Shown here: piece by piece, positions 29,710 to 40,045 of the stretch
Layout: each line of letters opens with the position of its first letter
How positions within the stretch are numbered: the first letter of the stretch is position 1
NCBI GenBank assembly: GCA_038002745.1
Contig: JBBODD010000001.1
Coordinates: 682,001-746,000, forward strand
DNA from: Bacillus sp. FSL H8-0547
Lineage (GTDB): Bacteria; Bacillota; Bacilli; Bacillales; Bacillaceae
DNA length: 64,000 nucleotides
Reading direction: 5' to 3'
Notes under the pieces: model-generated
Database searches by the model: none
What the model was told of the DNA's origin: nothing
The model's input: the letters and a program-made list of their open reading frames with translations, nothing else
Position numbers and translations under genes: made by a program

Positions 29710-30660
29710 TTACAGCTGATTTGGCAATTTGTCTGTTTGCCGGTAGGTTTCAATTTGCTGCTCTACTTTCTCCTGAAAGGCTTTATCGACTTTCGGACTG
29801 TATGTACCCATTTCAATCACGTTATCCTGAAAATCAAAATAGAGATTTCCGCCGGCCAGTTCCCCGGCCTGGTATTTCTCTGCGACAAGCTCATAAAGCC
29901 TGTCCACATGCTGAATCGTGCTGGTCAGAACGGTAGTTTCTCCAAGGTCTGACTGGTCGGACACATAGCCGATGGCATACAGGCCTTTTTCTTTCATTCT
30001 TTCGATTACAGGTACATTATAGCCGTCACCTGCCGGATATACAACATCCACGCCTTCGGCAAGCATTTCATCTGTATAATTCAGAGCTGTCCGCACGTCA
30101 TCCCAGCTCTCGACATATTGAATCTTCACTTCAACATCAGGGTTTTGATAAAAAGCCCCTTCATAAAAACCGTCAACTTCCGGCTGCCATTCATACGCAG
30201 CAACAATTCCCACTTTGTTGGTACTCGTCATTTCCCCGGCGATCATGCCTCCAAAAAACCCCATGGCATTCGCATTGAAGTTGAGGCTCGTCACATTCTC
30301 TCCATCTGCATCACCATTGAAAAAAACAAACCTGATATCTTCAAATTCTTCATTCAGCCCTTCAAAATAGGCTTCATATTCGCTTCCATGGCCAAAAATG
30401 AGATTGACTCCTTTGCCGCTCATCTCATTGACGGCTTCTCTCACCGCATCTTCATTATTCATTCCTTCTTTATAGAAGACTTCGGCCCCGTATTGCGATT
30501 GTATTTTCAAAAGCCCTTTGTATCCTTTCGTTCCCCAAACCTGATCGCTGATCGTATCAGGTACAAGCAAGCCTACTTTTTCCAGCTCATTCTGACGGGG
30601 TTGTCCGCATCCAGCCAGAAAAAAAAGGCACATCGCGAAGAGAATACTTTTCTTCAGCAT
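29710..30660 (-). CDS. med: Competence regulator Med (BMP/PnrA-family lipoprotein)
   Basis: The 316-aa protein is a positive regulator of comK in B. subtilis. The signal peptide ends in the lipobox LAGC. The mature part is a periplasmic-binding fold of the BMP family (VGLLVPDTISDQVWGTKGYKGL; FFGGMIAGEMTSTNKVG). Located upstream of comZ. It shares the fold with the lipoprotein at 51678-52637 but the two are only distant relatives. Confidence 0.9.
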   Translation of the reverse strand: MLKKSILFAMCLFFLAGCGQPRQNELEKVGLLVPDTISDQVWGTKGYKGLLKIQSQYGAEVFYKEGMNNEDAVREAVNEMSGKGVNLIFGHGSEYEAYFEGLNEEFEDIRFVFFNGDADGENVTSLNFNANAMGFFGGMIAGEMTSTNKVGIVAAYEWQPEVDGFYEGAFYQNPDVEVKIQYVESWDDVRTALNYTDEMLAEGVDVVYPAGDGYNVPVIERMKEKGLYAIGYVSDQSDLGETTVLTSTIQHVDRLYELVAEKYQAGELAGGNLYFDFQDNVIEMGTYSPKVDKAFQEKVEQQIETYRQTDKLPNQL

Positions 30661-30774
30661 GGCAAGCAGCTCCTTTAAGCTTGTGCTAGTCTAGATTCCT
30701 CTATATTTTAGACTGTATGGCTCATTCGGCACAAGGATATATTTCCCAATAAATAAACAAATGGGAGATTTTAT

Positions 30775-31632
30775 CTAAAGGGACTGAAAAATATAGAGGT
30801 TTTGTCTGATCCACTCGGTTTGGGCGCTTAATCCATCTTTTAGCGAAACAGTGCTGCGCACGGTATATTTTATGTCCTCTGAAACTTTGCAGGCGACACC
30901 GCTTTCCTTTTTTTCATTCAAAAGCACTGCAGCCTCTCTCCACTGATTTACTTTACCGGAAGACAAATGAATGGTATCTCCTGTAAATGTTTCAGGCTTA
31001 GACAGCTCAATCAGGGCATTAACGGCATCTTCAATGTAAAGCAGGTCTCTTCTTTCCTCTTTTTCATCCTGAACAGGGCTCCCGCCGGTTAAGGAAGCAA
31101 CAATGCGTTTATGAATGCTGCCCGAATTGGGCTGCCACGGACCGTAAAGACCTGGAAACCGGATGATTTTCAGCAGATCTGACTGTTTAAATAACTTTTT
31201 CAATGTCTGTTCCTGCTTTAAATGAGCAGCTCCATTTATCGTTGTCGGAGCTGGTACTGTGTTTTTATCAATGACAAGCTGATTCTCACCGTATACTTCC
31301 ATCGATGAAATTAATACTAGAGGGATTTTGTGAGTAAGTGAAAGAGAAGCACACTCTTTTAGAAGATTTTCATGAATCCTGCTTTCTTTGTCGGCAGGAT
31401 CCTGAATGCAGCAGAAAATAATATCAAGCTCTTTTTCATCCGGAACCGAATCCACGCTTTGAAACAGAGCATTTCTCCCGATCATCATCAGCTTTTCTTC
31501 AGCGACTCTCTGTTCGAGTTCATCCTCATAATGATTGCTGATGCCATCAACACATACGCCCTCTTCAAGCAGCCTGCTGCAGAGGGAAAAACCGACAAAC
31601 TGCAGGGTTCCCGCAATGAACGCTTTTTTCAT
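30775..31632 (-). CDS. yjaV: NAD-dependent epimerase/dehydratase-like protein YjaV
   Basis: The 285-aa extended-SDR protein has an N-terminal Rossmann-like strand MKKAFIAGTLQFVGFSL, where the usual GxxGxxG is degenerate (GTLQFVG). It contains LISSMEVYGENQLV and FPGLYGPWQPN, matching the epimerase S and LYGP motifs, but no clear YxxxK. Likely ligand binding without known catalysis. The ribosome site is AAGGAGG. It follows yjaU, as in B. subtilis yjaU-yjaV. Confidence 0.78.
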   Translation of the reverse strand: MKKAFIAGTLQFVGFSLCSRLLEEGVCVDGISNHYEDELEQRVAEEKLMMIGRNALFQSVDSVPDEKELDIIFCCIQDPADKESRIHENLLKECASLSLTHKIPLVLISSMEVYGENQLVIDKNTVPAPTTINGAAHLKQEQTLKKLFKQSDLLKIIRFPGLYGPWQPNSGSIHKRIVASLTGGSPVQDEKEERRDLLYIEDAVNALIELSKPETFTGDTIHLSSGKVNQWREAAVLLNEKKESGVACKVSEDIKYTVRSTVSLKDGLSAQTEWIRQNLYIFQSL

Positions 31633-31687
31633 GTTACGAATCCTCCTTATAAGAGCGTTATAGTAATCGTATGCTTAAAAACAGCGC

Positions 31688-31715
31688 AAAAGAATCGTTC
31701 CTGATGCAGGAACGA
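31688..31715 (-). terminator. Terminator after yjaU
   Basis: GAATCGTTCCTG pairs with CAGGAACGATTC around 3 nt, followed on the minus strand by TTTT. Just past the yjaU stop codon. Confidence 0.8.
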
Positions 31716-31721
31716 TTCCGG

Positions 31722-32450
31722 CTACAAATTTTTTTCATTTTCTTTAAAAAACTTCACGACCGAATGATGCAATCTGTATTGATTGTCGGCAAGATGGAAC
31801 GTGAGATCGATCGGATTTCCATGCTTGCTTCTGTGCTCCTCATACATTTTGCTGTGGTCCTGATAAGGGTAAGTGATGCTGTTCATCCGCTGCCAAATAT
31901 GAACCGGTATGTCTGCTGTATCAAAGCTTTCATCAAATGTCATGCTCCCTGCCTCTTTTGGGTCCTTGTCATACGCAAGGGCTATTTCGCGGGAAAGCCG
32001 TTTGTAGAAAAATTTGTTCTCTCTCTCTTTTTCAAGGTGGGCGCTTAGATTCAGGCAGGGATTAAACATGGCAGCAGATCTGATTTTATCGCTTGATTTC
32101 ATAAGTTCCTTTGCAACAAGCGCGCCCATTCCCTCGCACAGAATGTGAACACGCTCATTTAAGATTTCTTTTTTCATGACTATATGATAAATCCTCATTG
32201 CGAGCTGCTGTGCTTTCGGACTTCCCCAATTTGCCCCGTACAAATTGGACGTAAAGACCGTATAGCCTGCTTCGAGAAGTACGCCAAGCAGCTGATTTCT
32301 TCCATAATGCTGAAGCCAGAAGCTTGTTTGCGAATCCACGAAATGAGTTTTGTCCCCGAAGATATAGACCCCGAATCCATTCGGCTGATACGGATAATGA
32401 ATAATTGTCCACTCGGAATCAAGCTGAAAAAAACGTTTTGTAATGCCCAT
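31722..32450 (-). CDS. yjaU: Alpha/beta-hydrolase-like protein YjaU, nucleophile apparently lost
   Basis: The 242-aa protein is from the ATG at 32450, behind AAAGGAGGTG; the longer frame to 32504 lacks a ribosome site. It has alpha/beta-hydrolase order, but at the nucleophile elbow the sequence is CEGMGA (105-110) where GxSxG is usual, so Gly107 replaces Ser. A late His is present (YRLHHSVVKFF). It may be non-catalytic. Position matches B. subtilis yjaU. Confidence 0.72.
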   Translation of the reverse strand: MGITKRFFQLDSEWTIIHYPYQPNGFGVYIFGDKTHFVDSQTSFWLQHYGRNQLLGVLLEAGYTVFTSNLYGANWGSPKAQQLAMRIYHIVMKKEILNERVHILCEGMGALVAKELMKSSDKIRSAAMFNPCLNLSAHLEKERENKFFYKRLSREIALAYDKDPKEAGSMTFDESFDTADIPVHIWQRMNSITYPYQDHSKMYEEHRSKHGNPIDLTFHLADNQYRLHHSVVKFFKENEKNL

Positions 32451-32651
32451 CTTTGCCCACCTCCTTTCAATCGTACTTTGAACTTCTATACAACGTATGT
32501 TCACTTCTTATAAAACGAATGGATATATACCCAGTCCGGGCATCCATTAACGTTCATCAAATGGTCACGTTCAGCAGAAATAAAGCTTTTATTCCTCAAT
32601 CTATGTATGATAATATGGACATAGAATTGTTTGAAGAATGAGGTGAACAGA

Positions 32652-32837
32652 TTGCGCTTTTTTTGGACTTTTTTCTGGACGTTTTTATTAATACAAATGA
32701 TGGTATACGTTGTTGCTTCTATGACAGGTGTCGCCTATAGTTTTGTTACTGCTTCTATACTCGCTGTAGCTGTAACCGTTATCATCCTGATTTTGGGTGA
32801 AGTTGTTCCTGACAAATCGGCAGAGGGACATCATTAA
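32652..32837 (+). CDS. yjzD: YjzD-like small membrane protein (DUF2929)
   Basis: The 61-aa protein is from the TTG at 32652, behind GAGGTG at 6 bp, which gives the same length as B. subtilis YjzD. Two hydrophobic segments (FFWTFFWTFLLIQMMVYVVAS; SFVTASILAVAVTVIILILG) are followed by a short acidic tail. Function unknown. It is convergent with yjzC. Confidence 0.75.
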   Translation: MRFFWTFFWTFLLIQMMVYVVASMTGVAYSFVTASILAVAVTVIILILGEVVPDKSAEGHH

Positions 32838-32856
32838 TACCTGACTTCGACTCTGC

Positions 32857-32899
32857 ATGCAAAAAACCCTACTGAAAACAGTAGGGTTTTTTGCATGCA
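32857..32899. terminator. Bidirectional terminator between yjzD and yjzC
   Basis: A perfect palindrome with 20-bp arms (GCATGC, six A residues, CCCTACTG and its complement) around AAAA. It serves both convergent genes. Confidence 0.9.
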
Positions 32900-32905
32900 C
32901 AGCTG

Positions 32906-33085
32906 TCAAGGTTTGCGCTGGTACGTCCATTCACGGTCGTCATTTGACGTTTCCGGAAAATGGTCTCCTGCCTGAAGCTTTATTTTACGGGGATTTTTAA
33001 CCATTGAACCTGTCTCCCCAATTTCTACATACACACCGTTATTAGGTGCTTTTTGGCCAGATTTAAAGCGGTGCTGCTGCCCCAA
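32906..33085 (-). CDS. yjzC: YjzC family small protein
   Basis: The 59-aa protein is from the TTG at 33085, behind GGAGG at about 8 bp. The sequence GQQHRFKSGQKAPNNGVYVE is followed by IGETGSMVKNPRKIKLQAGD, matching YjzC in length and content. The function is unknown. Alternative upstream ATG at 33115 gives ten more residues but lacks a ribosome site. Confidence 0.82.
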   Translation of the reverse strand: MGQQHRFKSGQKAPNNGVYVEIGETGSMVKNPRKIKLQAGDHFPETSNDDREWTYQRKP

Positions 33086-33225
33086 ATTGATTCCCTCCTT
33101 CAAGGTTTCATACATCTGTAGTATGGTTTAAACGAGGTCAATCCATGTAAATTCCCGCTTAAGTTTGCCTTTACACCCTCTTTCACCTGTAGTTAAATAG
33201 AGGAGTGAAACGGAGGATTTACTTT

Positions 33226-34041
33226 ATGGAAGACTTTTATTTAATACTGAAATATTTACTGCTGGGGCTGTTTCAAGGTTTTACAGAGCCAATCCCTGTA
33301 TCATCCAGCGGACATCTGGTGTTCGCCCAGCACTTTCTTGGCTTGAAAATTGAAGGACTAAGCTTTGAACTCCTTGTCAACGCAGCCTCACTGCTTGCTG
33401 TTTTGCTTATCTACCGGGAGGATCTGATTCGGCTGACTGTAAATGGCGCAAGCTACGCAGCAAACAGAAATCCGGAGAATAAAAAAGATTTTCAATTTAT
33501 TCTATATTTGATTATTGCTACCATCCCTGCCGGTGTTTTCGGAATTTTATTCAAGGATGTACTCTCAAGCAAAGATGTCAGGCTTGCTGCAGGATCCCTG
33601 ATTGTAACGGGTATTGCCCTTTATTTAATCCGAAATCTGCGGGGCAATAAAAAAGACGGAGATTTGACAGTAAAGGATGCTGTTATAATCGGTTTTGCAC
33701 AGGCTGTAGCCCTGATACCTGGAATCAGCCGTTCAGGAGCTACCATCGTAGCAGCCATGGCTCTCGGAACAAAACAGGAAACAGCTCTTAGATTTTCATT
33801 TCTTTTGTTTATACCTGTCAGTGCAGGCGGAATGATCCTTGGCATCAGCGATCTCTTGGCAGATGAACATTTTAAAGAGCTCATTATGCCATATGCAGCA
33901 GGCTTTGCAGGATCGCTCATCATGTCCTATTTTTCACTGAAGTGGTTTATGGGCATTATGGAAAAAGGAAATCTGAAATACTTTGCTTATTACTGCTTTA
34001 TTGTAGGACCGGTTATTTTGATTTTGACTCTTTTTTCTTGA
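33226..34041 (+). CDS. uppP: Undecaprenyl-diphosphatase (UppP/BacA family)
   Basis: The 271-aa polytopic enzyme recycles the undecaprenyl carrier for peptidoglycan and teichoic acid synthesis. It carries [17 protein letters not shown] near residue 14, the family motif, and a second motif [17 protein letters not shown]. The ATG at 33226 has GGAGGA 8 bp upstream; a GTG at 33205 is less likely. Not part of the B. subtilis arrangement here. Confidence 0.93.
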   Translation: MEDFYLILKYLLLGLFQGFTEPIPVSSSGHLVFAQHFLGLKIEGLSFELLVNAASLLAVLLIYREDLIRLTVNGASYAANRNPENKKDFQFILYLIIATIPAGVFGILFKDVLSSKDVRLAAGSLIVTGIALYLIRNLRGNKKDGDLTVKDAVIIGFAQAVALIPGISRSGATIVAAMALGTKQETALRFSFLLFIPVSAGGMILGISDLLADEHFKELIMPYAAGFAGSLIMSYFSLKWFMGIMEKGNLKYFAYYCFIVGPVILILTLFS

Positions 34042-34043
34042 AA

Positions 34044-34085
34044 CAGGAAACACCCCTGAATAAAACCGTTCAGGGGTGTTTTGTT
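34044..34085. terminator. Bidirectional terminator between uppP and argF
   Basis: AAACACCCCTGAA pairs with TTCAGGGGTGTTT around 8 nt, followed by TGTTTG. It probably serves argF from the other side. Confidence 0.8.
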
Positions 34086-34135
34086 TGTATGGGCGATTTA
34101 ACTTGAATCGCCGCCGGCAAAATGATGGAATTTTT

Positions 34136-35086
34136 TTATCCAGCAAGAATCTCCTTCAGCAATGCTTTTTGCACGTGCAGCCGGTTTTCGGCCTGCTGGA
34201 AGACCGCTGACTGGCTGCCGTCAATGACTTCCGCTGTCACTTCCACGCCGCGGTGGGCCGGCAGGCAGTGAAGGAAGCTGCTGTCCTGCTTTGCGCCTGC
34301 CATGAGCTTGCTGTTGATTTGGTATCCCTTAAAGGCGGCAAGACGGATTTCATTTTCTTCTTCCTGCCCCATACTCGTCCAAACATCTGAATAGACGATA
34401 TCGGCACCCTGCACTGCTTCTGCAGGATTCGTGACAGCTGTGACAGCTGCTCCGGTTTTTTTGCACACCTGCTGAACTTTTTTCATGACTTCAGGATCCG
34501 GCCCATACCCTTCCGGATGAGCAATGACTGCATCCATTCCAACTTTTGCACATGCGATAAGCAGGGAATGGGCAACATTGTTTCCATCACCTATGTAGGC
34601 GACCTTTGTTCCTTTAAATGTCTTTTTCAGCTGGAGGATGGTCATTAAGTCAGCGAGCGCCTGGCAGGGATGATACGTATCGGTCAGTCCGTTGATGACC
34701 GGAATCGATGCGTGGCGGGCAAGCTCCTCGACTTTTTCATGTTCAAATGTCCGGATCATAATAGCATCCACGTAACCCGATAAAACCTTAGCTGTATCCG
34801 CAATGCTCTCGCCGCGTCCAAGCTGCAGATCATGGCTGCTTAAAAACAGAGCATTCCCTCCAAGCTGCTGCATGCCTGCTTCAAATGAAACACGGGTGCG
34901 GGTTGATGATTTTTCGAAAATCATCGCCAGGATTTTGCCTGAGAGCACCGACTGAACCGGATTTTTTTTCATCTCCATGCCCTCGTGTATGATATGAAGA
35001 ATTTCTTCGGTTGTATAGTCAAGCAGGGTCAGACAGTCTCTCCCAAAGAAAGAGGACTTAGGCCGGGCAAGTTTCACTGAACTCAT
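34136..35086 (-). CDS. argF: Ornithine carbamoyltransferase
   Basis: The 316-aa enzyme joins carbamoyl phosphate and ornithine to citrulline. Motifs are SSTRTR (carbamoyl phosphate), [10 protein letters not shown], and HCLPAHRG (ornithine). The ATG at 35086 overlaps the carB stop by one base (TGATG); a GTG at 35089 is possible. Last gene of the arginine cluster. Confidence 0.96.
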   Translation of the reverse strand: MSSVKLARPKSSFFGRDCLTLLDYTTEEILHIIHEGMEMKKNPVQSVLSGKILAMIFEKSSTRTRVSFEAGMQQLGGNALFLSSHDLQLGRGESIADTAKVLSGYVDAIMIRTFEHEKVEELARHASIPVINGLTDTYHPCQALADLMTILQLKKTFKGTKVAYIGDGNNVAHSLLIACAKVGMDAVIAHPEGYGPDPEVMKKVQQVCKKTGAAVTAVTNPAEAVQGADIVYSDVWTSMGQEEENEIRLAAFKGYQINSKLMAGAKQDSSFLHCLPAHRGVEVTAEVIDGSQSAVFQQAENRLHVQKALLKEILAG

Positions 35087-38000
35087 CACGCATTCACTCC
35101 TGTTCGTGTTAATTCTTTTATTGAGTACACCTTGTAATCTGGCGCCGCCTGCAGATACGCGGCCAATGTTTCCCGAATTGAAAACACTTTAATTCCTTTA
35201 TCCAATGCTTTAAGTCTTAGATCTGCTGATTGTTCCTTCATCAGACTCACAAGCAAACCATTGCGGACATTATCGGCCCATTCATCAAAATCCTCTGTGA
35301 CAGCTGTCATTCCGGCGTTTTCAATCTGAGTGAGAAGCTGCTGATCGAGCGTATCCAAAAACACACTTGTTTCCTTACCGCCTTCTTCATCAAATACTTT
35401 GCCAAGTGCCTCTTCAATGGTCGGTGCCAGACACATGCCTTCTCCGGTTGACCGCATTTCAGGTCCAAGCAGCAAATCAACATTCTGAAGGGCATGGCTT
35501 GAGAAAACAGGATATTTTACAGCTACATACTCTTTTTCTTCTATTGAATGATGGGAGAGCATCTTTCCGTCAAGCGCTTCAGCGGCAAGACGGATCATCG
35601 GCACATCCATCACTTTGCTGACAACAGGTGCAGTCCGGCTAGCCCGCGGATTGACTTCAAGTACAAATAGCTCATCCTCTTTTATTAAAAATTGAATATT
35701 CATCATGCCTTTATATTGAAGCTTCTGCACGATTTTCAGAGCTGCTTCATGCATTTCTGCTTTAAGTTCTGCACTAATTGATCGGGAAGGAATAATCGCC
35801 ATGCTGTCACCTGAATGGACTCCTGCAGGCTCTATGTGCTCCATAATTGCCGGAACGAAAATGCCGGTTCCATCTGCCACTAAATCAAGCTCTGCTTCTT
35901 TTCCGATTACATAGCGGTCGATCAGCACAGGAAACGAATGCTTGCCTGCTGTTTTCAGCTGTTTTTGAAGCTGCTCTTTTGTTTCCAGAACGAGCATTCC
36001 TTTTCCGCCAATCACATAAGACGGTCTGATCAGAACCGGATAGCCGATCTTCTCAGCTTCCGCGAGCGCCTCTTCCTCGTGATGCGCTGTTGCTCCAGGA
36101 AGATGGGGGATTTCAAGTTCGTCAAGTAGGTGATAAAACCGTTCACGTTCTTCAAGAATATCAAGGGTTTCTGAGTCTGTCCCAAGGAGAAGCGCTCCTT
36201 CGGCCTCAAGTGCGGCAGCCAGATTGATTGCCGTTTGTCCGCCAAACTGCACAATCGTGACATCAATGCCCTCAGCCTCGATTACGTTCATCACGTGTTC
36301 TACTGTCAGTGGTTCAAAATAAAGACGGTCTGCGGTTTCAAAATCCGTGCTGACGGTTTCCGGGTTGTTGTTGATCATAATGGCTTCATATCCAAGCTTT
36401 TGCAGGGCTTTGATTCCCTGAACAGCACTATAGTCGAACTCGACCCCCTGCCCGATTCGGATGGGGCCGGAACCAAGTACAAGCGCCTTCTTCTTTTGTG
36501 GAGAAGCTTCTTTTTCAAGCTCGCACTCTCCAAAATACGCAGAATAATAATAGTTTGTTCTCGCTTCAAATTCACCTGCACATGTATCTACAAGCTTATA
36601 TTTAGCGGTAATGCCGAGTGATTTTCTCGCTTTTGAGACTTCCTTTTCTTTGACATTCAGGCAATGGGCGATAAACGAGTCTGAATAGCCTTTTTCCTTG
36701 ATGAGGGTGAAAAACTCGCGTGTCATCGTATGAAGGGAAGAAGACTTCAGCTGCCGTTCAAGCTCGATAAGGGAAGCAAAGATGTTTAGAAAATAATAAT
36801 CAATGCCGGTTTCTTCATGGATAACATCGATGGTTTCGCTTCTTCTTAAAAGCTCCATAATGGCAAAAAAGCGCTGGTCAGTCGCATATTTCAGCAAGGT
36901 CAGAAGCTCCACATCCGAAAGACCGGCCGTATCCTCATGCCAGATTCCAATGTTTCCGAGCTCAAGGGAAGCTGCTGCTTTTTGAATCGCTGCCTCCAGA
37001 TTCCGTTCGATTGACATCACTTCGCCTGTTGCCTTCATCTTTGTGCCCAGAACACGGTCTGCATCTTTAAACTTATCAAACGGCCATCTCGGAAATTTAA
37101 CCACTGCATAGTCAAGTGCAGGCTCAAAGCTCGCAAACGTTGATTGTGTCAGCGGGTTCTTCAGTTCATCCAGTGTATAGCCGCAAGCTAGCTTTGCAGC
37201 AAGTTTGGCAATCGGATAGCCGGTTGCTTTTGATGCAAGTGCCGAGGAACGGCTTACACGCGGATTGACTTCGATGACATAGTATTGTTTGCTTACAGGA
37301 TCAAGCGCAAATTGAATGTTGCATCCGCCGATTACTTCAAGCGCTGAAATAATTGTGAGTGATGCGGAGCGGAGCATTTGATACTCATGATCGGTCAATG
37401 TCTGAGACGGGGCAACGACCATAGAATCACCGGTATGAATGCCGACCGGGTCGATGTTTTCCATATTGCACACCGTTATGCACGTATTTGAGCGGTCTCT
37501 CATCACCTCATATTCAATTTCCTTAAATCCTGCAATGCTCTTTTCAACGAGGCACTGATGAATGGGACTCGCATTCAGCCCGCTTTTCATCAGCTGCATC
37601 AGCCTTTTCTCATTCTCTGCAATTCCGCCTCCCTTGCCTCCGAGTGTATAGGCTGGGCGGACGATAATCGGGTAGCCGATACTTTCTGCAAAAGCGAGTG
37701 CTTCCTTTGCGTCTGTCACGATCTCACTCGCCGGCACGGGCTGATTCAATTCATACATGAGCTTTCTGAATTTCTCCCGGTCTTCCCCTTTTTGAATTGA
37801 ATCGACGCTAGTTCCGAGCACTTCCACCTGATATTTTTGAAGAATGCCTGCTTCATGCAGTTTTACAGCAAGATTTAATCCTGTTTGTCCTCCGAGCGAT
37901 GCAAGCAGGCCGTCCGGCCGTTCTTTTTCAATAATTTTTGTGAGACTTTTCACCGTCAGAGGCTCAAAGTAAATTTCATCAGCGTACTCATGATCCGTCA

Positions 38001-38163
38001 TGATTGTAGCGGGATTGTTATTCACAAGAATGACTTTGTAGCCTTCTTCTTTTAACGCGATGCACCCTTGCGTTCCCGAATAGTCAAATTCTGCTGCCTG
38101 ACCGATGATGATAGGTCCTGAACCAATTACCAAGATGCTTTTAAGATCATGACGTTTAGGCAT
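35086..38163 (-). CDS. carB: Carbamoyl-phosphate synthase large chain, arginine-type
   Basis: The 1025-aa protein makes carbamoyl phosphate using ammonia from CarA. It has two ATP-grasp halves, each opening with a strand like [20 protein letters not shown] (near residue 11) and [19 protein letters not shown] (near residue 555). The C-terminal region is short, ending after ...[16 protein letters not shown], consistent with the arginine-specific form of bacilli and less than the pyrimidine enzyme. Overlaps carA by 8 bp. Confidence 0.95.
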   Translation of the reverse strand: MPKRHDLKSILVIGSGPIIIGQAAEFDYSGTQGCIALKEEGYKVILVNNNPATIMTDHEYADEIYFEPLTVKSLTKIIEKERPDGLLASLGGQTGLNLAVKLHEAGILQKYQVEVLGTSVDSIQKGEDREKFRKLMYELNQPVPASEIVTDAKEALAFAESIGYPIIVRPAYTLGGKGGGIAENEKRLMQLMKSGLNASPIHQCLVEKSIAGFKEIEYEVMRDRSNTCITVCNMENIDPVGIHTGDSMVVAPSQTLTDHEYQMLRSASLTIISALEVIGGCNIQFALDPVSKQYYVIEVNPRVSRSSALASKATGYPIAKLAAKLACGYTLDELKNPLTQSTFASFEPALDYAVVKFPRWPFDKFKDADRVLGTKMKATGEVMSIERNLEAAIQKAAASLELGNIGIWHEDTAGLSDVELLTLLKYATDQRFFAIMELLRRSETIDVIHEETGIDYYFLNIFASLIELERQLKSSSLHTMTREFFTLIKEKGYSDSFIAHCLNVKEKEVSKARKSLGITAKYKLVDTCAGEFEARTNYYYSAYFGECELEKEASPQKKKALVLGSGPIRIGQGVEFDYSAVQGIKALQKLGYEAIMINNNPETVSTDFETADRLYFEPLTVEHVMNVIEAEGIDVTIVQFGGQTAINLAAALEAEGALLLGTDSETLDILEERERFYHLLDELEIPHLPGATAHHEEEALAEAEKIGYPVLIRPSYVIGGKGMLVLETKEQLQKQLKTAGKHSFPVLIDRYVIGKEAELDLVADGTGIFVPAIMEHIEPAGVHSGDSMAIIPSRSISAELKAEMHEAALKIVQKLQYKGMMNIQFLIKEDELFVLEVNPRASRTAPVVSKVMDVPMIRLAAEALDGKMLSHHSIEEKEYVAVKYPVFSSHALQNVDLLLGPEMRSTGEGMCLAPTIEEALGKVFDEEGGKETSVFLDTLDQQLLTQIENAGMTAVTEDFDEWADNVRNGLLVSLMKEQSADLRLKALDKGIKVFSIRETLAAYLQAAPDYKVYSIKELTRTGVNA

Positions 38164-39196
38164 ATACCGTTTCTCTCCTTGTCTTTTTCACCATTTCCAA
38201 AAACTCGTCAAACAAGTATTCGCTCTCTGCCGGTCCCGGGTGTGCCTCCGGATGAAACTGAACGGACAGAATCGGAAGCGACTTATGAAGCATGCCTTCC
38301 ACTGATTGATCATTCACATTCAGAAACCGGACCTTAAATGCATCTTGATGGGACGTTACGACATAGCTGTGGTTCTGAGAAGTCATGAACACTTTTCCCT
38401 TCACCTGATCAGCAACCGGGTGGTTCGCTCCCCGGTGTCCAAACCGCAGCTTCTTCGTATCTCCGCCGTATGCAAGGGCAATCAGCTGATGGCCAAGGCA
38501 AATTCCGAGTGACGGGTAGTCTTCCGTCGCTTTCTTGATCGCCGGCAAATACATGGCAAGGCTCTTCGGATCTCCTGGTCCATTTGAAAAAACAACGGCA
38601 TCCGGCTTTACTGAGCTAAGCTCATGTAATTTTGTATAAGGAATCACCGTCACTTTGCAGCCCCTCTTTAAAAAGGAAGCCTGAATGGATTTTTTAAACC
38701 CGAAATCAATAAGGGCAACATGGACATCCCCATCGCCTGCTGTTGTCAGGGTTTCATTGATGCTCGGCAGCTGTTTTTCAGGAAATATAGAAAGATCTTT
38801 TTTTTCGGCTGAAAGCTCTGCTTTCATCGTTCCGTGCTTTCTGATCTGTTTGACGACAGACCTTGTGTCCACATGGCAGATAAACGGAACATTCCATTTG
38901 CTCAAGTACTCCTTCACGCTGTAAGCTGCCTCGTAGTGGGAAAAATGCTCGCAGCATTCATAAAAGACAGCGCCTTTAATCTGAGGTCTCTCACTTTCAA
39001 AGTCTGAAGCATTAATTCCGTAATTTCCGATCAGCGGATACGTAAAGACGATAATCTGATTTTGGTAGGACGGGTCTGTCAGCACCTCCTGATAACCGGT
39101 CATGCCGGTATAAAAAACGATCTCGCCCCCGATGTGCGCGCCGGTTAAATTTCCTTTATAGCTTGTGCCGTTCTCAAGAAGCAGGTAACCGCTCAT
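38156..39196 (-). CDS. carA: Carbamoyl-phosphate synthase small chain, arginine-type
   Basis: The 346-aa glutaminase supplies ammonia to CarB. The class I glutamine amidotransferase triad is Cys in LGICLGHQL and His-Glu in VQFHPEAHPGP. The N-terminal CarA domain begins MSGYLLLENGTSYKG. The ribosome site GAGGTG lies about 9 bp upstream. Unlike B. subtilis, it is separated from argD by 849 bp that hold a repeat array. Confidence 0.95.
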   Translation of the reverse strand: MSGYLLLENGTSYKGNLTGAHIGGEIVFYTGMTGYQEVLTDPSYQNQIIVFTYPLIGNYGINASDFESERPQIKGAVFYECCEHFSHYEAAYSVKEYLSKWNVPFICHVDTRSVVKQIRKHGTMKAELSAEKKDLSIFPEKQLPSINETLTTAGDGDVHVALIDFGFKKSIQASFLKRGCKVTVIPYTKLHELSSVKPDAVVFSNGPGDPKSLAMYLPAIKKATEDYPSLGICLGHQLIALAYGGDTKKLRFGHRGANHPVADQVKGKVFMTSQNHSYVVTSHQDAFKVRFLNVNDQSVEGMLHKSLPILSVQFHPEAHPGPAESEYLFDEFLEMVKKTRRETVYA

Positions 39197-39212
39197 GTTC
39201 CGTTCACCTCGA

Positions 39213-39230
39213 AATGAATTTTTATATAAC
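39213..39230 (-). promoter_or_regulatory. ARG-box-like sequence upstream of carA
   Basis: On the minus strand GTTATATAAAAATTCATT matches the AhrC box CATGAATAAAAATKCAAK at about 13 of 18 positions. It lies 16 bp upstream of carA and suggests a second regulatory point, though no clear promoter is seen. Confidence 0.35.
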
Positions 39231-39287
39231 TTTGAGTATATTTATGCATTGGTGTGTAAAAAAAATTTAGTGTGGTGATGGTTGGTG

Positions 39288-40022
39288 CCATCAATCCGGG
39301 TCTTGATGTTCAGTGCTATCAATACTGGTTTTTTGTTCGTTGATGGCTCTATTCTCGATGTTCAGTGCCATCAAATCTGATTTTCTGTTCGTTGGTGGTT
39401 CTATTCTTGATGTTTAGTGCCATCAAACCTGATTTTCTGTTTGTTGATGGTTCTATTCTTGCTGTTTCGTGCCATCAAACCTGATTTTCTGTTTGTTGGT
39501 GGTTCTATTCTTGATGTTTCGTGCCATCAAAACTGATTTTCTGTTTGTTGGTGGTTCTATTCTTGATGTTCAGTTCCATCAAAACTGATTTTCTGTTCGT
39601 TGGTGGTTCTATTCTTGATGTTCAGTGCCAACAAATCTGATTTTCTGTTCGTTGGTGGTTCTATTCTTGATGTTCAGTTCCATCAAAACTGATTTTCTGT
39701 TTGTTGGTGGTTCTATTCTTGCTGTTTAGTGCCATCAAACCTGATTTTCTGTTCGTTGGTGGTTCTATTCTCAATGTTCAGTGCCATCAAATCTGATTTT
39801 CTGTTCGTTGGTGGTTCTATTCTCAATGTTCAGTTCCATCAAATCTGATTTTCTGTTCGTTGGTGGTTCTATTCTCAATGTTTGGTGCCATCAAACAGAA
39901 TTCTCCAACCGTTGATGGCTCTTTTCTCCCTGTTCAGTTCCATCAATCAAAATTCTTCAACCGTTGATGGCTCTATTCTCCCTATTCAGTTCCATCATTC
40001 CGGAATTTCCGCTGACTGATGG
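39288..40022. repeat. Tandem hairpin array A, 52-bp unit, 15 units, between argD and carA
   Basis: CCATCAA-like arms start at 39316 and then every 52 bp to 39992 (14 units); one shortened unit (28 bp) starts at 39288. Each unit is a 7-nt arm CCATCAA, a 17-nt loop containing GATTTTCTGTT, a 7-nt arm TTGGTGG or TTGATGG, and a 21-nt linker. There is no coding frame (52 is not a multiple of 3). The array lies inside what is one operon in B. subtilis. Nine units have TTGGTGG, which still pairs with CCATCAA through a G-U in a plus-strand RNA. Confidence 0.95.
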
Positions 40023-40045
40023 CACCCATCTGCCATACTCATGTT

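Noticed and set aside
30118-30678. 186-codon plus-strand frame
   Set aside because: Antisense to med, whose lipoprotein signal and BMP fold are clear.
39288-40022. CRISPR array candidate
   Set aside because: Same reasoning: linker and loop are repeated along with the arms; no spacer diversity and no cas genes.
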